Shown here: positions 21,601 through 32,334 of the stretch, in pieces
How positions within the stretch are numbered: the stretch's first letter is position 1
How the letters are laid out: every line of letters begins with the position of its first letter
Source of the DNA: Hermetia illucens
Taxonomy: Eukaryota; Arthropoda; Insecta; Diptera; Stratiomyidae
Reading direction: 5' to 3'
DNA: 64,000 nt
Assembly (NCBI RefSeq): GCF_905115235.1
Contig: NC_051849.1
Coordinates: forward strand, 44,753,017 to 44,817,016
Notes under the pieces: generated by a model
Seen by the model: the letters and a program-made list of their open reading frames with translations, nothing else
The model's database searches: none
What the model was told of the DNA's origin: nothing
Made by a program: the position numbers and the translations under genes

Positions 21601-24600
21601 TTTGAAAATATCTACATCTAAAACTTCAAAATCATTTATCTCAAAACTACTTTTTTTGTCATGATGTTATAGAAAGAAAAAAAAAGTAATCAACCGAAAT
21701 ATGTTATTCACAACATGAATGGCTATGTCCGAGGCTAGAATCATTTTTTTATTCTAATAATTTCGTCTCTTTTAATCAAGTAACTGGTAAAAAACAATTT
21801 TTACAACTTCTTTTTCAAAAACGCGTCATTTTGTCAATTTTCAATTTCTTCTTTTTTTTAGTCCCAGACTTAACTACACTCATACCGATTAATATCTTTT
21901 TTTTTGGTTTTTATTTTCCAGATAAATAGAAGAGCAAAAATGATTAACATCGTCCAGGTTCTATTTTCCGAGAGGATCAACTTCAGCGGCATTTTTATAA
22001 TAAAAAATTTTTTTTTTGTAATTTAAAAAAAAAAAATGTATTTAAAATTAATGTAATAATAGGCCTGAAAACTGAAATATGGTTTTTTTTATTTTTATGA
22101 TGGAAAAAAATCCACAATATACCTAAAATTTTCGAGTTCTCAACCACCGGGACCCCTAGATTCGTGAAACTCCCGCGCCTAAAAACGGGGCAAATTGCAC
22201 CAACTGGTCCTCCAGGTTGGCGATTGGGTAGGGTTGACAACCCTACACGGAAAACGACATGTTACGAAGCCACAAAAGGAGCCTCGGACTGGATTGACTA
22301 CAGAATGACGAACCCGATAACGATTTTAACAGTCAAGTAGGGGCGGAGCCCGGATTCAGGCGACACATTGGCTCCCATGGCTTACATCAAAATACAAATG
22401 ATAACGAACTGCGGATTATTCAATTAGCAGCGTCACACGAAATAGTTGTTGGAAGTACCTGGTTTGCGCGGAAAGCGATCCACAAACAAACGGGGGCCGC
22501 TCCAAACGGTACCACTTTCAACCAAATTGATCACGTGTTGATTGAGCGCTGTCACTTCTCAGCCTTGATGAAAAGGGTGATGATAGGGGGGGGGGGGGGG
22601 CAATATAGACTCTGATCACTATTCCGTTGGCATGGTGCTCCGATCTTCTCGAATAACAACACCACCCAGAATCCCTCTGACAATCAATTGAGGGTTAACA
22701 CTGAAGCCATCCACAGCACAGTTCTTCGCAACACCTACAAGGGGAAATGGATGGCGTAATAGCCACAGTCAACAGATATGCTGAAGGTGAATCATCAACA
22801 ATTGATCTTCATAATCACCTGAGGGACGTTATCATAAATACGGCCTCAAACATACTTGGCCCAAGCCGCAAAAGGGGTCGGAACGGATGGTTTGACGATG
22901 AATGTTAACAAGCAACAAAAGCACGCGGGCAGGCGCGGAGACTTATCACGGTGAGCGGAGAAGCGATTTCACAGACGGAAAAAGGAAGCCTGGGAGAACC
23001 AAAAGGTCTGTGAACTCGTCCCCCCAAGTGAAGACGACGGAAAAATACTGCCACCACCAAGTATAGAAGAAACAGTCCGTGCAATTCATCGGCTCAAAAA
23101 CCATAAGTCGCCAGGAGCCAATGGAATTACAACCGAATTAGTTAAACATGGAGGCGACCATCAATACCAAGTGGTTCATCAACCATGCTTAAGGTGTGGG
23201 ATATGAATCAATGCCTGACGACCAGCAACGAGGGGTGGGGATATCACGCAATGCAGTAGTTTCGAGGTATCTCGTTGCTAAGTACCATCTAAAGGATATT
23301 CTCCGCTATCTTGCTAAGCCGAATAGCCCCTTATGCCTAGAACATCATTGGCCCATACTAAAGAGGCTTCATTCCAGGCAAATCAGCAACAGATCAGATT
23401 TTCTCTCTGCGGTAAGCCATGGAAAAACTGTAGGAATATGGCCATCAATTGCACCATATTTTCATCGACTTTAAAGACGCCTATGACTACATAGCCAGGG
23501 TAAAACGGTACACGGCCATGAGAGAATTCGTTATCCCGACGAAATTAATAAGACTGACTAGGCTGACCCTGACCAATGTACGAGCAGGATCACTCTCGAG
23601 ACCATTCGATATCAACAACGGTCTATCATGCGTCCTCTTCAAACAGGCCCTGGAGAAAGTGATTCGCGATGCAGACGTAAATGAAAGAAGCATCATCCTC
23701 TTCTAGTCAACCCAACTACCAGCCTACGCTGACGATATTGACATTATGGGAAGAACAACCTGAGATGTGCAGTCTACCTTCATCCAGATCGAGCAGGCGG
23801 CGCGAGATCTCAGGCTGCACATTAATGAATGCAAGATGAAATACATGGTGGCAACGTCAGCGCCAAAAACCAAAGAACGAACAACATCGAATCGCACTTA
23901 TCAAACGAAAATAATAAAAATAGGAGGCTACAACTTTGAGACCGTTCAAAATTTCTGTCTAGGGTCGAAAACCACAACCAATCCGAGCACGGTCGTTGGC
24001 TGTCAACAGAGCCTATTTCAGCTTACAGAAATTGTTTCGCTCGAAACGTCTCACCTTATGGTCAAAGCTCTTACTATACAAGACAATGATCTTGCCAGTC
24101 CTCATATATTCCTCGGAAACCTGGGTTCTTAGCAAAAAAATTTCGAACTCTTGGCCGGGTTCGAGTGAAGAATCCTCCGAAGAATTGTTGGTCCCCTATA
24201 TGAGGATGGACGATTCCGTAGCCTACATAACGACGAAATCTATGAGTGATACCATGACCGTCCGGTTGTGGATAAAATCCGACTCAATAGGTTACGGTGG
24301 GCGGGTCACTTAATCCGTATGGATGAGAATGATCCAGCCCGGAAAGTCTACAAGGGTAGAAAAAGAAGACGAAACAGACCATGCCTGAGATGGAGCGATG
24401 GCGTAGGACGTCAGACAGCTTTTAGCGATATCGAATTGGTGGACCTTGGTGGACCGGGGTGTCTACAGTTCCTTATTAAGGCAGGCCTAGACCGGATACC
24501 GGTTGTTACACCGTTAGTGATGATGAAAAGATTCCATAATGTTCAGTTTATATCGTTAGAATTCTCGCTCGAGTTGCATGCGAAGCGAATCCGAATTTCG

Positions 24601-25394
24601 GTAGCAGTAAAATTCCGGAATTAACAGGTTGCTAGCCCATACATGTCTATCCCTTTTAGTCGCCTTTTACGACAAGCAGAGAACACTTTGAGTGTATTCT
24701 CAAGCCCTAACTCACAGTGCTACCTACGCGAAATTTAATTTTCTCTAATTACTTGTTATGTTACACCGGAAAACCTGCATTAATTACTTAGGAAAATGTA
24801 TTGTAGTACGATCATTCTACACCTTTTGGGGATCGTTTTATTATTTTATGACTTCTTGAAAAATAGGGGGTGTTGCCATTTTCTATGGGCACTATGTTTT
24901 AAACGTTTTTAAAAACATCTTACATGTTTTACATACTTACTCGATTTCGCACTTAGCAAGCATATTAGCCCAGCAAAACATGCTCCTTGAGAGAAACCAA
25001 GTAGCCCTTGGAAAGGTCCTTCTTCACGCCACACTTTTTCGACATGTTTCAAGCTCTCCTCAAAGCCATAGGCTGGTCCATCTTGATTCGTACCCTTGAA
25101 GGTTCCGTCACTTTTATTGAACCACCAGCTGCGCTGACCCTCACCGTCATCGTCACCGCCTTCCTGAGATCCTCCTTCGGGTTCGTTCAGAGGGGGTGCT
25201 TTATGGGGCGCTGTAGTATACACAAAGTCGGCGTATTTTTTCACGCATTTACGAAATGAACCCGTTTTCGAATTAAAGGTTTTAGCATTCTGCCGATAAC
25301 CGTGAAGACATAATACACTCAACTTTTTCATTTCTCCGTTTTGCGCTCCATTTGAACTGGTACTGCTGCTGCAAGAAGGTTGGCTGTTGTCCAT
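18638..25394 (-). CDS. OVCA2/FSH1-family serine hydrolase
   Basis: Two exons, 25394-24941 and 18975-18638, join in frame (phase 1) to 263 codons plus stop. The start chosen is MDNSQPSCSS; the conserved domain begins at MKKLSVLCLHGYRQNAKTF (residues 22-40). The alpha/beta-hydrolase triad is visible: Ser135 in GFSQG, Asp193 in HIFGESDNIIP and His220 in THPGGHFLP. A WWFN motif and a Gly/Asp/Glu-rich insert (residues 72-87) also fit the family. Members are small cytosolic or nuclear esterases of the FSH1/DUF341 group, and human OVCA2 is active on long-chain alkyl esters. The intron (18976-24940) holds two RTE-like LINE fragments lying opposite to the gene. The single long intron with intact splice sites and triad suggests a working gene, probably the counterpart of the Drosophila OVCA2-type esterase. 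Confidence 0.93.
20133..20930 (+). mobile_element. RTE-like LINE family A fragment in the OVCA2-like intron
   Basis: The open frame 20153-20575 reads CRDKEGNLISDRMGILDR, then RAIDRLKNYKSTGANGITAE (the RT entry, like the D/N-G-I-x-x-E box) and LVKYGGDQLHQV. Further on, broken frames carry GFTPGKSATDQIF and HLFIDFKAA. It is truncated at both ends and homologous to 22.9-23.6 and 28.6-29.2 kb. Confidence 0.85.
20931..22199. other. Intron DNA, AT-rich, nothing recognised
   Basis: No gene or known repeat recognised. Long T and A runs occur around 21640-22110. Confidence 0.4.
22200..24520 (+). mobile_element. RTE-like LINE family A, longest plus-strand copy
   Basis: The start shares AGGGTTGACAACCCTACA with the copy at 27.46 kb, followed by the endonuclease end (WFARKAIHKQTG, FNQIDHVLIERC), the linker (GRNGWFDDEC) and RT. 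RT pieces include FIDFKDAYDYIARVKRYTAM, PTKLIRLTRLTLTNVRAGS, LPAYADDIDIMGR (the catalytic Y-A-D-D, about 23717-23755) and the C-terminal GHLIRMDENDPARKVYKG and LRWSDGVG. Stops and deletions are frequent, so the copy is dead. It is antisense to the hydrolase gene whose intron it occupies. A run of 14 G lies at about 22589-22602. Confidence 0.88.
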
Positions 25395-26629
25395 GTTTCT
25401 AGAATTCTTTGTAGTCAATCACTGAGTCAATTTACTAATCTAATAAGGAAAGATCCACATGCCGGGAACATATGACTGACGTTTGAAAGAGTCAACTCCA
25501 CTTCATTTGACAGAAAAAGGTTACATTTCTTATCTCAAATGAAATTACTTCCCAGCACACCATTCTTGTAAGAAAGCTGCCAAGAGATCTTTTAGTGGTT
25601 GACATTCGGCTTCCTGCAGCTACTTCGGCAGTTTCGGCGAATTTTCGATTAGCAAAGTACTTATCGCGTGGAAAGTGTTATTGCCGGACGTGATTAAAAC
25701 TCCAAATTTGTGGGCGACATAAACAAGAGGGAATACAATGTAAGTTTCAACTTCTTACGTATAAAATTGCATAATATACCGGTGTTTTCGCGGGTGCAAA
25801 ATACGCGATGAAAATAAATATGGCTCCCTTGGGGCAGATTTGATTGCATTATCAGAGCCAGGCGTCATCAAAGTGTGGAAAACAGGCAATATGATATCCC
25901 GCGTTCGCCTTGTATAATGCCAATAGATAAGTTGATACTTATTGCATCATTTTATTTTTAAAAAGGCTTGGAATTGACAACGTTCGTGACTTTTCAAGCT
26001 TCCATTCCTTACACAGTTTTCATCACACTAATCGAAGGTCCTATACGTCCTCTTGATTGCAATGAATGAGTGACAGCGTAGGAATAAGAATTGTATGAAT
26101 TATTCGTTGAGGAATATTCCACTAAATTCGAACCTTCGGTGGATGGTTTTGGTTATGCGTTTCAATGTTCTCCGGGGTCTTCCGAGGTGTTTCCAGTTTG
26201 CATCTATTTCACGCCATATTGTTCTGGAGGAATTTCCATTTCGAGTTCTTTCGAAAAGGGATTCCATGTCGTACCATTCTTAGTAGCAGGTTGGTCACCT
26301 CTTTATTTATTGACATTTTTACTTTTGCATCAAAAGGCTTGATATATATAGTCTTCATTCAAAACTATGTTAGATCCAATTGCTTCAGTGAACAACGAAA
26401 ATTGACATAAATTTGAAGTTTTTGAATGACAGCATAAATCACTTGAGGTGATTTCTTCCCCCGAGAAATATTATCGCTAATGTTGATGATCACCCTAACC
26501 ATATCTTAGTCAGTATTGAATAGGACATCTGTGCGCCTAATAATAGTTTTACGCTAATCGAGAACAAGTCGGAAAATCGGAAGCTTACTTCCTGGCCGTA
26601 TTCTTTGGGTAGGGTTGATCTATCTGTCT
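25395..26629. other. Intergenic upstream of the OVCA2-like gene
   Basis: Must include the promoter of the minus-strand hydrolase gene close to 25400-25500. No core promoter element could be assigned and no other feature is seen. Confidence 0.4.
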
Positions 26630-26960
26630 ACAACACTGAGCCATTGGATTACGAACTAAACATCTCGTCAGAGAGCTAGTCTGCAATCGTTTGACACATT
26701 ACTTCGGGCAGCCTTCGAGTCAGGAAACTTAACTACTAAGGGGACGGAAGAGGCGGAGAATAAAAACCCGAACCTAATGCGCAACATGACTCCATTGACA
26801 AGCAATCCTTAGCATCTCTCTGACATGCTCTCCGGAGAGAGCTCTACTGTATCTGCAAAGAGCTTCTGACGAATCCTATCCCGCCTTCCACAAGAAAAAC
26901 AGGCCATCTCATTGCAGAACAGTCAGGGTATCATGTCTTCCCATACTTGTGCCGATAACA
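26630..26960 (-). mobile_element. R1-like LINE, C-terminal scrap
   Basis: The minus strand reads NEMACFSCGRRDRIRQKLFAD, matching the Cys/His knuckle region of the better copy at 30.8-31.3 kb. Several words are shared (ACACRTTACTTCGG, CCGAACMTAATG, CAACATGACTCC). It is decayed. Confidence 0.6.
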
Positions 26961-27449
26961 CTGATAATCTCTATCTATACCTGGCGAGAAATTCGGTTAG
27001 AAAATAATCTCACCATGCCTCTTGACTTGTTTTGGCAAGCAACCATCTCCCTTGGGCTTGTGAATGGTTTTATGTTCCTTAGAAGATTGGGCAACGGGGA
27101 TTACCTTTGCAGTCGTCATAACGGCTGGCTCTGGGGGCGATTACGATACACTTACTAGCCAAGAATATCATCTTCGCGCCAAAGAGCACTCATAAGAAGA
27201 CAGCTCCATAAGTGACTTAAGGGGGCAAATCACATTAGAAGACTTTTTTCAGGAACTTTTTTGAATTTTTTTTAGTGGGAAGAATTCGTATTTCAAACAA
27301 ATTTGGATATTATATTAGTCAAATTCCTCCAAATTAAAATTGAAGGTTGTAACTGGAGCTCTCCAACTGCGTGACGTGTAGCAACTCCAATTTTTATCTG
27401 AAACCAAAAAGTTTTTAATTTTGCCTCACCAACTTATTTTCTGTGAATA

Positions 27450-29305
27450 TGAATATAGGGCTGACAACCCTACATGGAAAACCAAAGTTACGAAGCCACG
27501 GAAGGAGCCTCGGACAGGATGGATTTCAAAACGACGAAACCGGCAACGACAACGGAATAGCAATGCTGCTGAGCAGCTAGCCGATACCCTGTTCCAATAT
27601 AAGACATGTAACAGCGTTGTAAGAGATGCGCTGGACAGGGACCGGTTTCCTGGAGAAGAGCCTCTCTACCATTTATTACAGTGGCCATCCAGTTAACCAT
27701 GTGCTCGGAGTAGATTCCTTAGTCAGCTAAAAATGAAATCTGCTGTTATCGGCTTTGAAAATATAAGCCTCATAAACATTCACGCCCCTACAGAGGAGAG
27801 GCAATTGAGCGAACCCTCGAAGTCTGTCCCAGATATGATATCGAAATCATACTTGGGGATTTTAATACCCAAATGGGGTCGAGCCTGTATTTAGGCGATA
27901 CGTTGGGCCCCATAGTTTACATCAAAATATAAATGATAACGGATTATTCAATTAGCAATGTCATACGAAATGGTTATTGGAAGTACCTGGTTTGTGCGGA
28001 AAGCGGTTCATAAACATACGTTGGTCTCTCCAGGCGGGACCACTTTCAACCAAATTGACCACGTGTTGATCGAACGCCGCCACCTCTCAGCCTTAATGAA
28101 TGTCAGAGCATATAGGGGGAACAATATAGACTTGGATCACTATCTCGTTGGCATGGTGCTCCGAACTCGAATAACAACACCCAGAATCCCCTCTGAAGTC
28201 ATTCACAACACAGCCCTCCGCGACACCTATAAGAGGGAAATGGATGCCGCAATAACCGCAGCTATCAGATTTCCTAGAGATGAAGCATCAACAAATGATC
28301 TTTCCATTCACCTGGAGAACGTTATCATTGATACGGTCACAAAGATACTTGGCCCCAGCCGCAAGAAAAGTCAGAACGGTTGGTTTGACGATGAATGTAA
28401 GCCAGTAACGGAACGGAAGAATGCCGCATACCGAGTAATGTTGCATTCTCAAAGAACGTGGGCACGCGCAGAGACTTATCACGAACTTCATCGAGCGTAG
28501 AAGCGACTTCACAGACGGAAAAAGAAAGCCTAGGAGAGCTAACAAGTCTGTGAACTAGAAAAGTACAGGGAGCAATCGCACCAGGCGCGCAAATTTTACC
28601 AACAAGTCAGCAGGATGAAACCTTATATACTTCGATGCTCATCCTGCCGAGACAAAGAGGGAAATCTGATTTCCGACAGAATGGGCATATTGGAGCGATG
28701 GGTTTGATGAGCTACTGAACAATCAGAACATCGGCGAGTTGGAAGTCCCGTCAACTGAAGACGACGGACAAATACTGCCGCCACCTAATATAGTAGAAAT
28801 AGTCCATGCAATTCATCGGTTTAAAAATCTTAAGTCGCCAGGAGCCGATGGAATTACAGCCGAGTTAGTTAAATATGGAGGCGACCAGTTACACCAAGTG
28901 GTTCATTAACTTGTGCTCAAGGTATGGGACAGCATTATCTGTCTCATACATAAAAAGGATATCTCCCAGCAATTATAGAGGTATCACGTTGCTAAGTACT
29001 ATCTATAAAATATTCTCCTCTATCTTGCTAGGCCGGATAGCCCCAGGCGCCCATAGCATCATTGGCCCATACCAAAGAGGCAACAGATAAGATTTTCTCT
29101 ACGCGGCAAGCGGTGGAAAAACTGTTGGGTTACGGCTATCTGTTCATCGACTTGACGGCCGCCCATGATACCATATCCAGGGTAAAACTGTACAAGGTCG
29201 CGACAGAATTCGGTACCCTGACGAAATGAAGACTGAGACTGACCCTGACCAATATGCGAGGCCAGATAAAAGCAGAAAGATCACTCTCGAGACCATTTCT
29301 AATTG
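27450..29305 (+). mobile_element. RTE-like LINE family A, 5' and middle part
   Basis: Starts with the family's AGGGCTGACAACCCTACA leader. The open frame 27958-28500 covers the end of the endonuclease (GSTWFVRKAVHKHT, TTFNQIDHVLIERRHLSAL, NIDLDHYLVGMVLR, where the D-H pair is the APE-type catalytic end) and the linker to RT (GPSRKKSQNGWFDDECK). RT pieces follow (NLKSPGADGITAELVKYGG, SNYRGITLLSTIYKIFSSIL). It is truncated on the right, where repeat D begins. Confidence 0.87.
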
Positions 29306-29589
29306 AGTTCTTTCATATTCTGTAAATTCTGTGCTCCCCCCTTTAGCATATATGGGGAGCCCCCCTCAAAGCCAACAAAAAAATGATGTCATACAGACCA
29401 CATATTCTCACTAAATTCCATGACGATAGCTCCAGCCGTTTCGAAGTAAACCTCGTATAACAGACGTTGGATCGATATTGATAAGGTTTTGTTTCAAATA
29501 CACACGTAAAATTCAAATCCTTTGATTCTCTTTTTACAGTACGCTCGGTAACGTTAAGATTGGCGACTTCCGTCTTTGTCTTATAAACA

Positions 29590-30095
29590 AACGTGCTCCC
29601 CATACATGCAGAAGGAGGGTGTAAATTTTTTTTTTCACAGAATATGGCTATGTGGGGTATCATAATGAAAGGGCTCAATCTGAACTTTTCGAAACTGACC
29701 CCAGATTTGACATCGAGTGAAATGTAGAGGGAGTGAGGGCTCAAAATATGACCTCCAAAAAGGGTTCTCAGAACCTATCCAACCGAAAAATTTGAAAAAA
29801 ATCACAGCGATTTATCTAAACGAAATCTAGACCTCAAAATACAACCCGTTTCGATACTTGCACAAATAAAATTAATAACAGTGTATTAGCATAGTTTAGA
29901 AATTTAGCCGGGAACCCCCCTTAAATGCATGCTAGAAGTTGGCAGTGGCATAAGGCATAACTCTGGAAAGTTTGAAGGAAATCCAACTATTATTAACAAA
30001 ATTATAGACTGTGAAACTTTCACATTTTATTTGAATTCCTGCATTCTAAAACGTGTATGATGTCATCATAACATATCAATTTGTGAATACCATAC
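29590..30095 (+). repeat. Repeat D, copy 2
   Basis: Shares a series of words with 51140-51610: GCTCCCCATACATG, GGGCTCAAAATATRAC, AGAACCTATC, CTAGACCTCAAAATACA, TTTAGCCGG, CCCCCCTTAA, AACGTGTATGA. It is non-coding, and the 133-codon antisense frame at 29343-29744 is incidental. Confidence 0.75.
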
Positions 30096-30779
30096 AAAGT
30101 GAGCTTACATGAATGGAGGGTGGCAGGGAAGCATTTCGTTTTAGTTTTTTAATCATTTATATATCAATATCAACTGCTCGTAAATGTATGTATTTGTTAA
30201 TGAAGCTTTGGGATGTGCCTAATTCAGATAAATATATTTGCACATTAAACCAGCGGTGGTCAATATACGTTTATACGTACCATATGTATGGTTTTGTACA
30301 CGAAGTAAATCGGAAATATGGGTACAATCAATTTATATACAGTCTTCGGTAATAGACAATGTTTGTTTGCTTAAGATGAGCATAATATCTACGTCTGTAA
30401 TATGTACGAATATTTTGGGTTTTTAGATGAACACAAATTTCGAACAAGTAACCAACAATGGACTCCGCGCTAGAAAGTAACAGCATACATGCTCTTTTCA
30501 GGCGAAATAGTAGTTTATCCTGCCTAATTATCATATCCCCTGAAAAAAACGAATTTGAAATCCTCATTTATTAATTATAATGTTTTTATAATATATATTA
30601 CAAGCATAACGTTCCCGAAATGGAAGGTGTCAAAACGGAAATGCCAGTTTACCTCAGACATATTTTCTATTCTACAAATGCGAGAAATGAAACCAATGCC
30701 AATTGATTTACAGGTCCAAACGTAAAAGTTATGGACACAATGCTGTGGCGAGAGTTTTTTTTTTCTTTTTTGGGAGTAG

Positions 30780-31300
30780 GGTAGGTGAATGTGTTTACGC
30801 ACCAAGTGTTGGACTCCCGCAACAGTGCGCTGCAGACTACCAGTTAAACACTTCCCTGTCATCAGAGAACTAGCCTGGAACCGTTTGACACGTTACTTCG
30901 GCCTAGCCCTCCCGTTCTTCCGGCTTTGGGAGTCTTCAACTCAGGAAATCCCTTTCATAACCGGTCTCTTCGCCGGTCGAGTTCAATTTCCTTCGCAGTA
31001 AGAAGAGCCCGAACATAATGTGCAACATGACTCCAGCTACCAGCGCTCTTCAGCATCTTTCTAACAATGTTGGCTGGAGAAAGCTTCCCTGTGTCTGCAT
31101 AAAGCTTCTGACGAAAGCCGTTCCAACTTTCGCAAGAGAAAAAGGTGTGTTCAGTGTCGTCCGCCACTCCATTGCAGAACACATAATCAGGAAATCGGGC
31201 TTTCCCAATCCTGTGCTGGTAAGACTGAAAACCTCCATGCCCACCATCGAAGGCAAACCTCGTTCTCTGGAGCTTCCTTTTGAGGTCTGCGTGCAACTAG
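30780..31300 (-). mobile_element. R1-like LINE, C-terminal fragment
   Basis: The frame 31296-30955 reads LQRTRFAFDGGHGGFQSYQH, then CNGVADDTEHTFFSCESWNGF. This is the GHG-x-F...H-R start and C-x2/3-C...H-x4-C knuckle typical of the R1/jockey-group ORF2 C-terminus. Only the 3' end survives. A more decayed copy is at 26.6-27.0 kb. Confidence 0.75.
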
Positions 31301-31309
31301 AAGTCAGAT

Positions 31310-31700
31310 GGGACTAGATCTGGTGGTTATGGCGATGTGGGGCCTTTTCTGCTTAATTACGTCATCCAATCAATCTAATAATTCAATATAGTAGTCACTG
31401 TTGACCGCCTGGCCTGGAAGAAAGTCCAAAAGCAAAATTCCGTGGATGTCCCAAAGCAGAGAGGTTTTCGCTTTTTCATCTCCATTCGCTTGATTCGCTC
31501 TCCCGAGAATAATGATGAATTTAGATTTCCTCAGAGCATACTTAAAATTCGCATACCATCGGTAAATGGGTACTTTCGGCGAGCACTTTTCTAGGTAACA
31601 CTTTTTTAGTCATTTTTCAACTTGAATGGTATTTTTTTCCATTAAAAAACAGTGTTTGATTAACAGGCGAATTTCGGTTTTTTTCATCGTTTAGATAAAC
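31310..31700 (-). mobile_element. mariner transposase remnant with internal deletion
   Basis: On the minus strand the N-terminal helix-turn-helix (LLIKHCFLMEKNTI, then VPIYRWYANFK) is followed at once by the start of the catalytic domain (WDIHGILLLDFLPGQAVNSDYY, read in pieces, and KQKRPHIA). Everything between is missing. It abuts the R1-like fragment. Confidence 0.7.
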
Positions 31701-32334
31701 ACAAATCTATTGTAACTTAGGCTTGGTGATTGGGTTGGTAAAAGTAATCTGGGTTTTATATGAATTCCCATATTATCGGTTCTTTTTTTCATTGAAATTT
31801 CCATTTCGAGCTCCCATGTCATTGCATGACATAGTCTACAATGGAATTGTCACTTTTCCTCATGTGACCCATCCACTGCCGTTTTCGCCTTCTGGTCAAC
31901 ACGACTACGGGTATCTAGCTCGTACACCGACGAAATTCTTCATTTGATATTGTGTTTTAAGCTAAAGTACCCGATGACCCTGTGCAGATACGGTCACTCA
32001 AACGTGATACATCTTCGATTTAGCATGTGGCAGTGTCAAGTGAATTATTTTTCGTGCTCCAAATTGTTTTTTCTTAAACACCCAAGTGAAGTTTTCGCGC
32101 GATTTCATTGCAAACAGTTGTTGGACTGGGAGCGGGTTTTGTGATGATGCAAGCCTGTGCTAGCGCCCAATGGTGATGTTGATTTAATTCGATGTTCATG
32201 ACATGTCTCTAGCAGAATGGAAAATAGTTTTTACAAACCACTTTTTTTAGCTTTACATCTAGAGTAATTGAATATTTAATTTGGCACACCTACTTAATTC
32301 CTATATCTGTTATTAACACGATTATTTTTTCCAG
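31701..32334. other. Upstream region of hnRNP F/H copy 1
   Basis: Contains the 3' splice site directly before the start codon (TTTTTTCCAG ending at 32334), so a non-coding 5' exon must lie further upstream. I could not place that exon or the promoter. Confidence 0.5.

Noticed and set aside
22585-22605. Run of G
   Set aside because: Lies inside a dead LINE copy; most likely a slippage or sequencing feature, not a functional G-quadruplex.
25395-25418. In-frame upstream extension of the hydrolase (NSRN stretch)
   Set aside because: No ATG begins it; the first ATG is at 25394-25392 and the conserved domain starts further in.
29343-29744. 133-codon minus-strand frame
   Set aside because: It overlaps the start of repeat D, whose other copies do not keep the frame.
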